Notes under the pieces: model-generated
Told to the model about the DNA's origin: nothing
Database searches by the model: none
Seen by the model: the letters and a program-made list of their open reading frames with translations, nothing else
Part shown: positions 1 through 8,570 of the stretch, piece after piece
How the letters are laid out: the number at the start of each line of letters is the position of its first letter
Position numbering within the stretch: position 1 is the stretch's first letter
Made by a program: the position numbers and the translations under genes
Assembly: GCA_004297545.1 (NCBI GenBank)
Contig: SCTB01000186.1
Coordinates: 1-64,000, forward strand
Reading direction: 5' to 3'
Length of the DNA stretch: 64,000 bases
From: Alphaproteobacteria bacterium
GTDB lineage: Bacteria; Pseudomonadota; Alphaproteobacteria; Micavibrionales; UBA2020

Positions 1-1954
1 CGACCATTTTGCGAAACAAGGATACAGCGGCTGCCTGAGAGGCCACGCCTGCGACATAGGGCATTTTCTTCAGCTCGCGGTAAAAATCGCCCAGCTTCGC
101 CTTGTCAACCATCAGCACCGCCGTATTGGCGACCGGCCCTTCACGCAGCAGGCGATTCAGCGCGTCGCGGTTCATATAGGCGGACAGGCCGATGTTCTCC
201 GTGGTGATGCCGGTCACCGGCACAACCCTTTCCGGCATCCTTCCCTCGAGAATGCTGACGTCCAGAAGACCGCCCGCCCGGACTCCCAGGTAGCTTGCCA
301 GGCGCTCGTTCAGGACAATCCCTTCGGGCGGGAGGAAGACCTTCTTGCCTTGCGCATCCAGCGGACGGCTCAGTTCGGCGTCTTCTCCCAGCCCCCTGAT
401 CGCCACGCGCTTGGAAATATGCCCGGACACCAGCCTTGCAGAGACATTTCGCTGCAATTCCACGCCGAGCACGCCGGGAAGGTGGGCCAGGTCCTGCGCC
501 GCGCTGTCCGGCCGTATGTCGGTGAAACTGACCGTGGCGTCCTGCCGGTTATTGCGGAAGAAAAAAGAATCCAGCATCAGGTCGACGGAGTCGTAGAAAT
601 TCATCATCGACAAGAACAAGGCGAGCGCGAGACCGATACCGAGCACCGTAAAGGCGGAGCGCAACGGCCAGCGCACGAGATGGCGGATGACCATCTGTCC
701 CGAAGGCGTAATCCCCCGGAGCACCCCAATCCGTTCCAGCAGGCTGGGGCGGTAGACCGGCGGCGGCGGCGGCATCATGGCTGCGGCCGGAGCCAGGAGA
801 ACGGACCGGCGGGTGGCGAACAGGGTTCCCGCGCAGGCCGCAACAAGGCTGATGGAGGCCGCGCCCAGGAAGACACCCGGCGTGATCTTGTACTCAAGGA
901 TGGGAAAGCGGAAGTATTCGATATAAAGCCGGGTCATGCCCTGCCCCATCCACATACCCGCGCCCCAGCCTAGAAGAATGCCCATCAGCACAATAACAAC
1001 GGCGGTTTTCAGATAATGAACCCCCACAGCCATGTCGGTATAACCGATGGCCTTGAGAAGTCCGATCTGCTGGCGTTCCGTTTCCGCCAGCCGGCTCATC
1101 GCGATATTGAGCAGGAAGACAGCAGTTACCAGGAAAATGGGCGGCACAATCAGGGTCATCATCTCCAGCTGGTGAAGCTCGCTGTCCACAAAGGCGTTGG
1201 AGAGCTGGTCCTTGCGCAGGAACGCGCCGGTCCCACCGTAGGGTTTGAGAATATTGTCAAGCGCCGCAATAACGTCTTCAGGCGCGGCCGAATGCTGCAG
1301 ACGCAGGGAAACGTCGTTGAAGGCGCCCTCGAGATTGGCGGCCGCCGCCAGCGCCTTTCGGTTCATCCATAAAACCCCGAAGCGCTTGTTGTCCGGCACA
1401 AGATCCCCGGGACCGAGGGAATACACGAACTCCGGCGACAGAGCGATGCCGGAGACGGCAAGCGTCCTTTGCTTGCCGTTGATCGTCGCGCGAATATGGT
1501 CGCCCGGGTGCAGGCCATGCCCTTCGGCAAAGGCTTCATGCACAAGCACCTCATCAGGATTATCGGGACGCGGCCAGCGTCCCTCCCGCAGCACGGGAAT
1601 ATTCAGCCTGACCTGTCCTTCGGGCGCAAGCGAGGCAATCAGCCCCCGCACGGGCTCGATGACCGAAGGCATGTCCAGCAGCGCGTACTGGTGGAGGCGG
1701 GTTTCCTCCCTGCCCACGCCGGGGATTGCGGCGATCTCGGCGGCCAAGCTGTCGGGCGCGCGCTTCAGGCCGGCGAAAATATCGCCGAAATAATACCGGT
1801 CATAGTACAGGTCGCGCGTCAGTTCCAGCGAACGGTAGGTGCCGGACGAAAGCACGATCGTGGCCACCGCGGCCGCGATCACCAGCGCAATCGCGAGGAC
1901 CTGCCCCCGGATGAGCCAGAGATCGCGGATCAGCTTGCGGTCAAGGGATTGCAT
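1..1954 (-). CDS. FtsX/MacB-family ABC transporter permease (3' end beyond window)
   Basis: Integral membrane subunit of an ABC exporter. The start is ATG at 1954, and 651 codons are visible before the gene runs off the left edge. A first membrane span (about residues 15-35) is followed by a large extracytoplasmic domain. Then come three closely spaced spans, a Pro-rich loop, another span near the start of a second half, and a second extracytoplasmic domain, which is the doubled FtsX layout. The gene begins 6 nt after the stop of the ATPase gene, so the two are almost certainly cotranscribed and form one transporter. The substrate cannot be read from the sequence. A membrane-fusion partner may lie outside the window. 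Confidence 0.85.
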   Translation of the reverse strand, partial: MQSLDRKLIRDLWLIRGQVLAIALVIAAAVATIVLSSGTYRSLELTRDLYYDRYYFGDIFAGLKRAPDSLAAEIAAIPGVGREETRLHQYALLDMPSVIEPVRGLIASLAPEGQVRLNIPVLREGRWPRPDNPDEVLVHEAFAEGHGLHPGDHIRATINGKQRTLAVSGIALSPEFVYSLGPGDLVPDNKRFGVLWMNRKALAAAANLEGAFNDVSLRLQHSAAPEDVIAALDNILKPYGGTGAFLRKDQLSNAFVDSELHQLEMMTLIVPPIFLVTAVFLLNIAMSRLAETERQQIGLLKAIGYTDMAVGVHYLKTAVVIVLMGILLGWGAGMWMGQGMTRLYIEYFRFPILEYKITPGVFLGAASISLVAACAGTLFATRRSVLLAPAAAMMPPPPPVYRPSLLERIGVLRGITPSGQMVIRHLVRWPLRSAFTVLGIGLALALFLSMMNFYDSVDLMLDSFFFRNNRQDATVSFTDIRPDSAAQDLAHLPGVLGVELQRNVSARLVSGHISKRVAIRGLGEDAELSRPLDAQGKKVFLPPEGIVLNERLASYLGVRAGGLLDVSILEGRMPERVVPVTGITTENIGLSAYMNRDALNRLLREGPVANTAVLMVDKAKLGDFYRELKKMPYVAGVASQAAAVSLFRKMV

Positions 1955-1960
1955 GCCGCC

Positions 1961-2686
1961 TCACCATTGCAGCGCCGAGGGTGGCAATTTCTTTGCATTC
2001 CGTTCCTCCCGCGCAATGCGGCCATCGGCGAAGTGCAGCACGCGATCCCCGATCGCAGAGATTGACGCATTATGAGTGATGATGACGGTGGTCGTGCCCA
2101 GCCTTTCATTGACGCCGACAAGCGCCTCCAGCACGCGAATGCCCGTGGCGCTGTCCAGCGCGCCTGTCGGCTCGTCGCACAGCAGAACACTTGGTTTCTT
2201 GACAAGCGCGCGCGCCACCGCGACACGCTGCTGTTCCCCGCCGGAGAGCTGGGACGGAAAATGCTCCATGCGCTCCGCAAGGCCGACCAGCGTCAGGGCG
2301 TCCCCCGCTGGCATCGGATCCGGAACGATATCGGCGGCCAGGGAGACATTCTCCCGCGCATTCAGGCTGGGAATGAGATTGTAGAACTGAAAGACGAACC
2401 CGACATGGCTGCGGCGGTATTGGGTAAGCTCCCGATCGTTCTGCGCCGTCAGGTCCGCGCCCTGAAAACTGACTTTTCCCGATGTCGGACGATCAAGGCC
2501 GCCCAGCACATTCAGGAACGTCGACTTGCCGCCGCCGGAAGGACCGAGCAGGATGACGATCTCGCCCGTTCTGATATCCAGATCGACGCCGCGCAACGCA
2601 TGCACATCCACATCGCCGCTGTGATAAACCTTGGTCAGACCTTCGACATGAAAGGCCGTATTTTCAGCCGGTTTTCCTGAAATCAT
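1961..2686 (-). CDS. ABC transporter ATP-binding protein, LolD/MacB type
   Basis: 241-residue ATPase that powers the downstream FtsX-type permease. Walker [10 protein letters not shown], signature [15 protein letters not shown], Walker [13 protein letters not shown] and the H-loop in TVIITHN are all intact, and the length is normal for the LolD/MacB/FtsE group. It is the first gene of a two-gene unit with the permease (6-nt gap). FtsX-type exporters of this group move lipoproteins, peptides or other amphipathic substrates, and which one applies here is not shown. No specific regulator site is recognised upstream. Confidence 0.93.
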   Translation of the reverse strand: MISGKPAENTAFHVEGLTKVYHSGDVDVHALRGVDLDIRTGEIVILLGPSGGGKSTFLNVLGGLDRPTSGKVSFQGADLTAQNDRELTQYRRSHVGFVFQFYNLIPSLNARENVSLAADIVPDPMPAGDALTLVGLAERMEHFPSQLSGGEQQRVAVARALVKKPSVLLCDEPTGALDSATGIRVLEALVGVNERLGTTTVIITHNASISAIGDRVLHFADGRIAREERNAKKLPPSALQW

Positions 2687-2784
2687 TCTCTTTGACTGCT
2701 CAACATTCAGCGCTTATTTATCCTAGACAGAAAGCCTGATGCAAGCGATTGATTTCTATCAAAAAATTCTATAAACCGCTTTTG

Positions 2785-3035
2785 TCATCGATGGCGGCTG
2801 ATCCAGTGGGCCGCATAGCCGCAGATGGGGGTTACCTACAGCTTTTCCCTGGCTGCGAAGGCCATGATCTCCTCCATCAGCTTGCCTGCTGCGCCCGTTC
2901 CGCGCAGCTCCGGAGGGGCCTCTACATAGTCTATAAACAGGGTCGATCCTTCCCGCCGGTAATCGGCAACGGCCATGAACTCCCCACCAGGTACTCGAAC
3001 CGGTGTTTCGCCGGATTGTCTGAAAATGCGCCCAT
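2785..3035 (-). pseudogene. Decayed small GNAT-family N-acetyltransferase
   Basis: Remnant of a short GCN5-like acetyltransferase (YidJ/At1g24040-like type, normally about 90-100 residues). From ATG at 3035 the frame reads DNPAKHRFEYLVG, typical of the family N-terminus. It must then shift to a second frame to continue EFMAVADYRREG...ELRGTGAAGKLMEE, the acetyl-CoA loop region. A run of four G near 2985 appears one base short. The second frame then meets an in-frame TAG at 2836-2838, after which the conserved ending VTPICGYAAHWISRHR continues to TGA at 2785. Two independent lesions make a functional product unlikely. A homopolymer sequencing error could explain the frameshift but not the TAG. 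Confidence 0.75.
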
Positions 3036-3112
3036 AAATCACATACTAATCAATGAATTGAAGAAGCATAGTTTTAGCGGGTTTTCGTCCGAATTTTAAA
3101 TGGAAAAACATG

Positions 3113-3141
3113 TTGACATAACAGCCGTCTATAATTATACA
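3113..3141 (+). promoter_or_regulatory. Probable sigma-70 promoter for the 3175 lipoprotein
   Basis: TTGACA (3113-3118), a 17-base spacer, then TATACA (3136-3141), 34 bases before the ATG. The -35 is perfect and the -10 matches 4 of 6. Inferred from spacing and consensus only. Confidence 0.5.
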
Positions 3142-3174
3142 TAACTCTGCTTTTCAACTGCAGGAATTTCATCC

Positions 3175-3504
3175 ATGTCTTCTTTCACAAAAAATGCGCT
3201 CCTGACCGTGGCTTTCGCCGCCGCCGCACTTACCGGATGCACCCCGCCTCCCCCTCCGCCCCCGCCGCCGCATAACGAGTTCAACGTCACGATGGATTGC
3301 ATCGGCCGCGCGCCCGAGCGTTTTGAAGGCGTATCACTGGAAACCATGCCGCTCTATTACCACGTCACGAGATATGAAGTGGTCGAGGGCAACAAGCTGC
3401 GCCTCACCTTCGAAAAGAATTTCAGGAAGCTTGGCTGCAGCATGACGCGCGAAGCCGTCGAAAGCAAAGCCCAGACTCCAACCGCCCCTTCCCCGAAACA
3501 GTAA
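3175..3504 (+). CDS. Small lipoprotein with polyproline stretch
   Basis: 109 residues. The N-terminus has positive charge (K6), a hydrophobic core and the lipobox LTGC, so it should be exported and lipidated on Cys22. Directly after the Cys come Thr and about nine consecutive prolines, a rigid spacer holding the rest away from the membrane. The mature part (about 75 residues) contains two more cysteines that could form a disulfide, and it matches no family I recognise. A good promoter precedes it, and two lysine-rich microgenes follow 23 bases downstream on the same strand. Confidence 0.7.
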   Translation: MSSFTKNALLTVAFAAAALTGCTPPPPPPPPPHNEFNVTMDCIGRAPERFEGVSLETMPLYYHVTRYEVVEGNKLRLTFEKNFRKLGCSMTREAVESKAQTPTAPSPKQ

Positions 3505-3527
3505 ACATTTAACGAGAGGATTTTCAA

Positions 3528-3698
3528 ATGACCGCGAAGAAAAAAGACTCCACGAAAGAACAGTTCAAGAAGGCCAAGACCAAAAAGAAAAAGCCCTCTG
3601 CCAAGAAAGAGCAGCCGTATACAGGCGGCGGCTCTCTCTGCCGCGTACCGGGCAAAAGCGCGCCGACGCCGGGCTGGATCCGCAAGGAGCAGTGGTAA
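3528..3698 (+). CDS. Lysine-rich microprotein (56 aa)
   Basis: Short basic protein. The first about 35 residues are dominated by Lys, with runs such as KKAKTKKKKPSAKK. A compact tail follows: GGGSLCRVPGKSAPTPGWIRKEQW. A ribosome-binding site (AGAGGA) lies 10 bases before the ATG. Its stop codon overlaps the start of the next microgene (TAATG), which implies translational coupling. The composition suggests nucleic-acid or ribosome binding, but no domain is recognised, so function is unknown. No hydrophobic segment is present, so it should be cytoplasmic. Confidence 0.55.
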   Translation: MTAKKKDSTKEQFKKAKTKKKKPSAKKEQPYTGGGSLCRVPGKSAPTPGWIRKEQW

Positions 3699-3835
3699 TG
3701 ACGAAGAAAGACAAAAAATCCGCGAAGAAAAACTTTCCGAAAGGGAAAAAGGAGAAGCCGGCCGAAGGCGGCATGAGCATCTCCGACCCGAAAGTCCGCT
3801 GGAACTGCCGCCCCGGTCCCCGGAAAGGCAAGTAA
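3698..3835 (+). CDS. Lysine-rich microprotein (45 aa)
   Basis: Starts in the TAATG overlap with the preceding microgene, so it is probably translationally coupled to it. The layout repeats its neighbour: a Lys-rich N-terminal half (MTKKDKKSAKKNFPKGKK) and a short tail with one Cys (VRWNCRPGPRKGK). The shared design suggests a duplicated or cooperating pair of basic peptides. Function unknown. It ends 18 bases before a strong bidirectional terminator. Confidence 0.5.
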   Translation: MTKKDKKSAKKNFPKGKKEKPAEGGMSISDPKVRWNCRPGPRKGK

Positions 3836-3853
3836 CCAGTCTTTACGCGTTAC

Positions 3854-3889
3854 AAATCCCCGGCAGCTTTTCGGCTGTTCGGGGATTTT
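3854..3889. terminator. Bidirectional Rho-independent terminator
   Basis: AAATCCCCG (3854-3862) pairs with CGGGGATTT (3880-3888), and CAGC/GCTG pair inside. The T-rich flank follows on the plus strand, and the A-run serves the minus strand. It sits between the convergent microgenes and lpdA. Confidence 0.85.
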
Positions 3890-3891
3890 AT

Positions 3892-5292
3892 TTACATGTG
3901 GATGACTTTGCCGTAAGCGTCGAGCACGGATTCATGCATCATCTCCGACAACGTCGGATGCGGGAAGATCGTGTGCATGAGGTCGAGCTCGGTGGTTTCC
4001 AGTGTCTTGGCGATACCGTAGCCCTGAATCAGCTCCGTCACTTCTGCGCCGATCATATGCGCGCCCAGCAACTCGCCGGTCTTGGCGTCGAATACAGTCT
4101 TGACCATGCCTTCCGGCTCGCCCAATGCAATCGCCTTGCCGTTGCCGATAAAGGGGAATTTGCCGACCTTGACCTGATAGCCCTTCTCTTTCGCCTTGGC
4201 TTCGGTGAGGCCGACGGAAGCGACCTGCGGCATGCAATAGGTGCAGCCGGGGATATTTTCGATCTTCATCGGGTGGACGTCGTTGAGGCCCTTGATCTTC
4301 TCGACGCAGATGACGCCTTCATGGCTGGCCTTATGCGCCAGCCACGGGCCCGCGACGCAGTCGCCGATGGCATAGACGCCGGGTTCTTCCGTCTGCAGCC
4401 ACTGGTTCACGACGATATGGTTGCGGTCCAGCTTTACCTTCGTGTTCTCGAGGCCGATGTTTTCGGTATTGGCCGTAATGCCGACAGCGGAAATGACGCG
4501 GTCGACCTTTACCTTTTCAATCTTGCCGCCGACGTCGATTTCGACCTCCACGTCGTTCGCGGCCTTGTTCAGCTTCACGACCTTGGCGGAGGTCATGATC
4601 TTCATGCCTTGTTTCTCGAATGCCTTGCGGGCGAAGTTTGAAATATCGATGTCCTCGACCGGCAGCACGCGGTCCATGACTTCCACAACCGTCACAGCAG
4701 CGCCCATGTTGCGGTAGAAGCTCGCGAACTCGATGCCGATGGCGCCCGAGCCGACGACCAGCAGCGATTTCGGCATTTCGGTGGGCACCATCGCTTCCTT
4801 ATAGGTCCAGATCAGTTTCTGATCCGGCTCCAGCCCCGGCAGCACGCGCGCGCGGGCGCCGGTTGCGATGATGATATGCGCGGCTTTCAGGTCGGCGACA
4901 GGTTTATTGTCTTTCGTAACAGCAATCTTTCCTTTACCGAGTAATTTGCCGTGGCCGTCGAAGACCGTGATGTTGTTCTTCTTCATCAAGTGCTTGATGC
5001 CGCCAGACAGCTGCGCCGCGACCTTGCGGGAGCGCTGCACGATTTTGGTGAAATCGAACGAAATGTTTTCGGCCTTGAAGCCATAGGCGTCGAGGTTATG
5101 CAGCAGGTGATTGATTTCCGAGCAGCGCAGCAGCGCCTTGGTCGGGATGCAGCCCCAGTTCAGGCAGATGCCGCCCAGATGCTCGCGCTCCACTACCGCG
5201 GTCTTGAAACCCAGCTGCGCGGCGCGGATGGCAGCCACATAACCGCCCGGCCCGCTGCCGATAACGACGATGTCGAATGATTGTTCGGACAT
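3892..5292 (-). CDS. lpdA: Dihydrolipoyl dehydrogenase (E3)
   Basis: Flavoprotein that reoxidises dihydrolipoamide of the pyruvate dehydrogenase complex with NAD+. 466 residues, the usual length. The FAD-binding GSGPGG (about residues 12-17) and redox pair C43/C48 in GGICLNWGCIPTKALL are present. So are the NAD-binding GSGAIGIEFASF, the second FAD motif GVYAIGDC, and the C-terminal HPTLSE that supplies the His-Glu dyad. It is the last gene of the pdh cluster, 126 bases after pdhC, with a palindromic repeat in that gap and a terminator after the stop. It may also serve 2-oxoglutarate dehydrogenase. Confidence 0.97.
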   Translation of the reverse strand: MSEQSFDIVVIGSGPGGYVAAIRAAQLGFKTAVVEREHLGGICLNWGCIPTKALLRCSEINHLLHNLDAYGFKAENISFDFTKIVQRSRKVAAQLSGGIKHLMKKNNITVFDGHGKLLGKGKIAVTKDNKPVADLKAAHIIIATGARARVLPGLEPDQKLIWTYKEAMVPTEMPKSLLVVGSGAIGIEFASFYRNMGAAVTVVEVMDRVLPVEDIDISNFARKAFEKQGMKIMTSAKVVKLNKAANDVEVEIDVGGKIEKVKVDRVISAVGITANTENIGLENTKVKLDRNHIVVNQWLQTEEPGVYAIGDCVAGPWLAHKASHEGVICVEKIKGLNDVHPMKIENIPGCTYCMPQVASVGLTEAKAKEKGYQVKVGKFPFIGNGKAIALGEPEGMVKTVFDAKTGELLGAHMIGAEVTELIQGYGIAKTLETTELDLMHTIFPHPTLSEMMHESVLDAYGKVIHM

Positions 5293-5314
5293 AAAACCAC
5301 ACTCCCCACTTCAC

Positions 5315-5413
5315 GTCACCCCCGCGAAGGCGGGGGTCTGGACCGCTGCCGACAGGCAGCATTTATAAATGCGGCGTTGCCGCGGGCCGGATGCCCGCCT
5401 TCGCGGGCATGAC
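5315..5413. repeat. Palindromic intergenic element between pdhC and lpdA
   Basis: Begins GTCACCCCCGCGAAGGCGGG and ends with the inverted counterpart CCCGCCTTCGCGGGCATGAC. The centre holds further short dyads (CTGCCGACAGGCAG). It lies wholly in the pdhC-lpdA spacer and may stabilise or attenuate the mRNA. I see no ORF in it. Confidence 0.6.
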
Positions 5414-5418
5414 GGCGG

Positions 5419-6693
5419 CTAGAGTATCAAACTCATCGGGCTTTCGATAAGCTTCTTGAAAACCTGCAGGTATTCCGCGCCGATGGCGCCGTCGATGCAG
5501 CGGTGGTCGGTCGACATGGTCACGGTCATGACAGTGGCGGCTTTCACCTGACCGTCCTTGATGACCGCGCGCTGTTCACCCGCGCCGATGGCGAGGATAG
5601 CGCCCTGCGGCGGGTTCACGATGGCGGCGAATTCGCGCACGCCGAACATGCCGAGGTTGGAAACCGAAATCGTGCCGCCCTGGAATTCCTGCGGCTTCAG
5701 CTTGCCGTCTTTCGCCTTGGCAGCCAGTTCCTTCATTTCGTTGGAAATGTCCTTCAGGCTCTTGTTCGCGGCATCCTTGATGATGGGCGTGATAAGACCG
5801 TTGGGCGTCGCCACAGCAACCGACACGTCAGCACGTTCATACTGGACAATATTATCGTCCGTCCATGACACGTTGGCGGCGGGATATTTCACCAGAGCCA
5901 TGCCGGTCGCCTTGATGACGAAATCATTGACAGAAATTTTGTAGCCCTGCGCTGCATCGTTGAGTTCCTTGCGTACGTTCAAAAGCGCATCCAGTTCGCA
6001 ATCGACCGACAGGTAGAAATGCGGAATGGTCTGCTTGGCTTCCGTCAGGCGGCGGGCGATGACTTTGCGGATGCCGTTGTTGGGCACCAGCTTGTAGGGA
6101 ATGCCGTATGCGTCGGCCAGCGCCTTTGCGTCGAGACCGGGCGCCCTTGCGGCGGGCGCTGCTGCGGCCACAGGCGCAGCGCCGGGTTTCGCTTTTTCAA
6201 GGTCGTACTTCACAATGCGACCATGCGGGCCGGAGCCTTTAACGGAGGCAAGGTCGATGCCCTTTTCTTTCGCGATGCGTTTGGCCAGCGGGCTGGCAAA
6301 GATGCGGTTCGAGGCTTTACCCTGCTGGGCGGGCTGTTGTTGTGTGGGCATGACGGCCATCGCGGGTGCGGGTTTCAGGGATTCTGCAGGCTGGTTGGCG
6401 GGCGTCACCGTCTTGGGCGCGTCGGCTTTCGCAAGCGCAGAGGCGTCTTCCCCCTCCTCCAGCAGCACGGCGATGAGTGTATTCACCTTCACGCCTTCGG
6501 TGCCGGCGGGGACGAGGATTTTGGCAAGCGTGCCTTCATCGACCGCCTCCACTTCCATCGTGGCCTTGTCGGTCTCGATCTCGGCGATCACCGTGCCGGG
6601 TTTGATCTTGTCGCCTTCTTTCTTGAGCCATTTGGCAAGCTTGCCCTCGGTCATGGTCGGCGAGAGCGCGGGCATCAATACGTTATGCGGCAT
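5419..6693 (-). CDS. pdhC: Pyruvate dehydrogenase E2, dihydrolipoyl acetyltransferase
   Basis: 424 residues from ATG at 6693. The open frame extends further upstream, but that part overlaps pdhB and is not conserved. The N-terminal lipoyl domain carries the lipoylation lysine K43 in ETDKATM. It is followed by an Ala/Pro linker, the peripheral-subunit-binding domain ([21 protein letters not shown]), a second linker and the catalytic domain ending with DHRCIDG, whose His and Asp are catalytic. The gene overlaps the 3' end of pdhB by 11 bases. Its lipoyl domain is nearly identical to that of PdhB, which suggests duplication or gene conversion. Confidence 0.96.
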   Translation of the reverse strand: MPHNVLMPALSPTMTEGKLAKWLKKEGDKIKPGTVIAEIETDKATMEVEAVDEGTLAKILVPAGTEGVKVNTLIAVLLEEGEDASALAKADAPKTVTPANQPAESLKPAPAMAVMPTQQQPAQQGKASNRIFASPLAKRIAKEKGIDLASVKGSGPHGRIVKYDLEKAKPGAAPVAAAAPAARAPGLDAKALADAYGIPYKLVPNNGIRKVIARRLTEAKQTIPHFYLSVDCELDALLNVRKELNDAAQGYKISVNDFVIKATGMALVKYPAANVSWTDDNIVQYERADVSVAVATPNGLITPIIKDAANKSLKDISNEMKELAAKAKDGKLKPQEFQGGTISVSNLGMFGVREFAAIVNPPQGAILAIGAGEQRAVIKDGQVKAATVMTVTMSTDHRCIDGAIGAEYLQVFKKLIESPMSLIL

Positions 6694-8053
6694 AGGCCAC
6701 CTTTTTCGCAGCTTCGACGATTTCAGGGACTTGCGGCAGCGCCAGTTTTTCGAGGTTCGCGGCATAGGGCATCGGAACATCGGCGCCATAAACGCGGATG
6801 ACCGGGGCATCGAGGTAATCGAAGCAGCTTTCCATCATCAGCGCCGCCATTTCGGAGCCGATGCCGGAGAAGTGCCAGCCTTCTTCGACCGAGACGAGGC
6901 GGTTGGTCTTTTTCACGCTGTTGACGATGGTTTCGGTATCCAGCGGGCGCAGGGTGCGCAGGTTGATGACCTCGGCGCTGATGCCCTGCTCGGCCAGCTT
7001 CTCGGCCGCCTGCAGCGCGACGCCCACCATGCGCGAGAACGCAGTGATGGTCACATGCTCGCCCGCGCGCTCGATCTTCGCCTTGCCGAGCGGCAGGATG
7101 AAATCGGGGTCGGCGGGAATTTCGAAAGACTGGCCGTACATCATCTCGTTCTCGAGGCAAACGACCGGGTTCGGGTTGCGGATGGCCGCTTTCAGCAGGC
7201 CTTTCGCATCTGCCGCAGACCAGGGCGCGATCACGATAAGCCCCGGGCAATGCGCATACCAGCTGGCATAGCATTGCGAGTGCTGCGCGCCGACGCGCGA
7301 CGCCGCGCCGTTGGGGCCGCGGAACACGATGGGACAGCCAAGCTGACCGCCCGCCATATACAGCGTCTTGGCGGCGGAGTTGATGACATGGTCGATGGCC
7401 TGCATTGCGAAGTTCCACGTCATGAATTCGACGATGGGCTTCAGGCCCGCGAAAGCGGCGCCGACGGCGACGCCTGCGAAGCCGTATTCGGTGATCGGCG
7501 TATCGATGATGCGCTTGTCGCCGAATTCCTGCAGCAGGCCTTGAGTAACCTTGTAAGCGCCCTGATATTCGGCCACTTCCTCGCCCATCACGAATACTTC
7601 GGGATCGCGGCGCAGTTCTTCAGCCATGGCGTCGCGCAGCGCTTCGCGCACCGTCACGGTGACTTTCGGGCCGGTCCATTCCTTTTCGGCAGCGGCCGCC
7701 GGCATTTGCGGCTGGGGGGCCGATTGCGGATGGCAGGACGGCGCGGCCACGGGTGCTTCCACAGCGGCTTTCTTCGCAGGGGCAGCGGCGGGTACATCGC
7801 CCGCGCTTTCGCCTTCTTCGAGCAGAACGGCGATAGGCGTATTCACGGCGACGCCTTCGGTCCCGGCGGGCACGAGGATTTTGCCAAGGATGCCTTCGTC
7901 GACAGCCTCGACTTCCATCGTGGCCTTGTCGGTTTCAATTTCGGCGATCACCGTGCCGGGCTTGATCTTGTCGCCTTCTTTTTTAAGCCATTTGGCAAGC
8001 TTGCCTTCGGTCATCGTGGGCGACAGGGCGGGCATTAAAATCTGTGTGGACAT
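6683..8053 (-). CDS. pdhB: Pyruvate dehydrogenase E1 beta with N-terminal lipoyl domain
   Basis: 456 residues. Residues 1-80 are a lipoyl domain (K43 in ETDKATM), an arrangement known from alphaproteobacterial PdhB. An Ala/Pro linker leads to the transketolase-like E1 beta core, which starts about residue 128 ([15 protein letters not shown]). The core contains [20 protein letters not shown] and the C-terminal transketolase domain. With PdhA it forms the thiamine-diphosphate-dependent E1 that decarboxylates pyruvate. It overlaps pdhC by 11 bases. Upstream, it is split from pdhA by an inserted GxxExxY gene, about 517 bases between pdhA stop and pdhB start. Confidence 0.96.
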   Translation of the reverse strand: MSTQILMPALSPTMTEGKLAKWLKKEGDKIKPGTVIAEIETDKATMEVEAVDEGILGKILVPAGTEGVAVNTPIAVLLEEGESAGDVPAAAPAKKAAVEAPVAAPSCHPQSAPQPQMPAAAAEKEWTGPKVTVTVREALRDAMAEELRRDPEVFVMGEEVAEYQGAYKVTQGLLQEFGDKRIIDTPITEYGFAGVAVGAAFAGLKPIVEFMTWNFAMQAIDHVINSAAKTLYMAGGQLGCPIVFRGPNGAASRVGAQHSQCYASWYAHCPGLIVIAPWSAADAKGLLKAAIRNPNPVVCLENEMMYGQSFEIPADPDFILPLGKAKIERAGEHVTITAFSRMVGVALQAAEKLAEQGISAEVINLRTLRPLDTETIVNSVKKTNRLVSVEEGWHFSGIGSEMAALMMESCFDYLDAPVIRVYGADVPMPYAANLEKLALPQVPEIVEAAKKVAYAA

Positions 8054-8077
8054 GTTGTTTTTGTTACCCCTCTAAGG

Positions 8078-8106
8078 TTTTAACGCGGAGACCCGGAGAC
8101 CCGGAG
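8078..8106. repeat. 29-bp inverted repeat, left copy (GxxExxY cassette)
   Basis: TTTTAACGCGGAGACCCGGA plus GACCCGGAG. It matches the reverse complement of 8530-8558 at 28 of 29 positions. The repeat covers the stop codon and last codons of the GxxExxY gene. Internally it repeats GGAGACCC. Confidence 0.85.
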
Positions 8107-8514
8107 TTCTTTTGGGACGAAACGGCGTAAGCCATCCTTAATAAGCGCCACGTTAAAATTCACTAAAAAACCTAACGGCAGTCCGGACATCTTCAAGTAC
8201 GAATACATTTGCGCTTCATGGACTGAGTGCAGCTGTTCCACCGCTTTCAGCTCGATCAGAATCTTATTATCGACAACCAGGTCGATGCGGAAATCGGCAG
8301 GCACTTGCCTGCCATTATACGTCATATTCACTTGAACCTGACGTTGAAATGGAATTTTCCTGTCGGAAAATTCGATGCAGAGGCATTCTTCATATACTTT
8401 CTCAAGAAACCCCGGACCCAATTCTTTATGAACTTTAAAAATAGCATCGACAACCTTGCCTGACAGCAGGTTCATTTCATCAGGAACGTCGCGATATTTT
8501 TCCAGTACCGTCAT
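8080..8514 (-). CDS. GxxExxY family protein (PDDEXK-like fold)
   Basis: 144 residues. The family motif is visible as GPGFLEKVYEECL (about residues 34-46). A nuclease-like core follows: DFRIDLVVDNKILIELKAVEQL, with the Asp and E-x-K pattern of restriction-endonuclease folds, then the conserved YLKMSGLPLGFLVNFN. The biochemical role of the family is not established. The gene sits between pdhA and pdhB, where no such gene belongs, and near-perfect 29-bp inverted repeats lie at its two ends. Its last residues are encoded by the left repeat. This looks like a compact mobile cassette that inserted without breaking the operon's direction. Confidence 0.85.
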   Translation of the reverse strand: MTVLEKYRDVPDEMNLLSGKVVDAIFKVHKELGPGFLEKVYEECLCIEFSDRKIPFQRQVQVNMTYNGRQVPADFRIDLVVDNKILIELKAVEQLHSVHEAQMYSYLKMSGLPLGFLVNFNVALIKDGLRRFVPKELRVSGSPR

Positions 8515-8529
8515 TTCAAAGCTATTCTT

Positions 8530-8558
8530 CTCCGGGTCTCCGGATCTCCGCGTTAAAA
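8530..8558. repeat. 29-bp inverted repeat, right copy (GxxExxY cassette)
   Basis: CTCCGGGTCTCCGGATCTCC plus GCGTTAAAA. Inverted counterpart of 8078-8106 with one mismatch. It lies between the pdhA stop (8571) and the GxxExxY start (8514). Confidence 0.85.
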
Positions 8559-8570
8559 TCCCTCAAAATC

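Noticed and set aside
6101-8038. 645-codon plus-strand open frame over pdhB/pdhC
   Set aside because: Antisense to conserved E1 beta and E2 genes.
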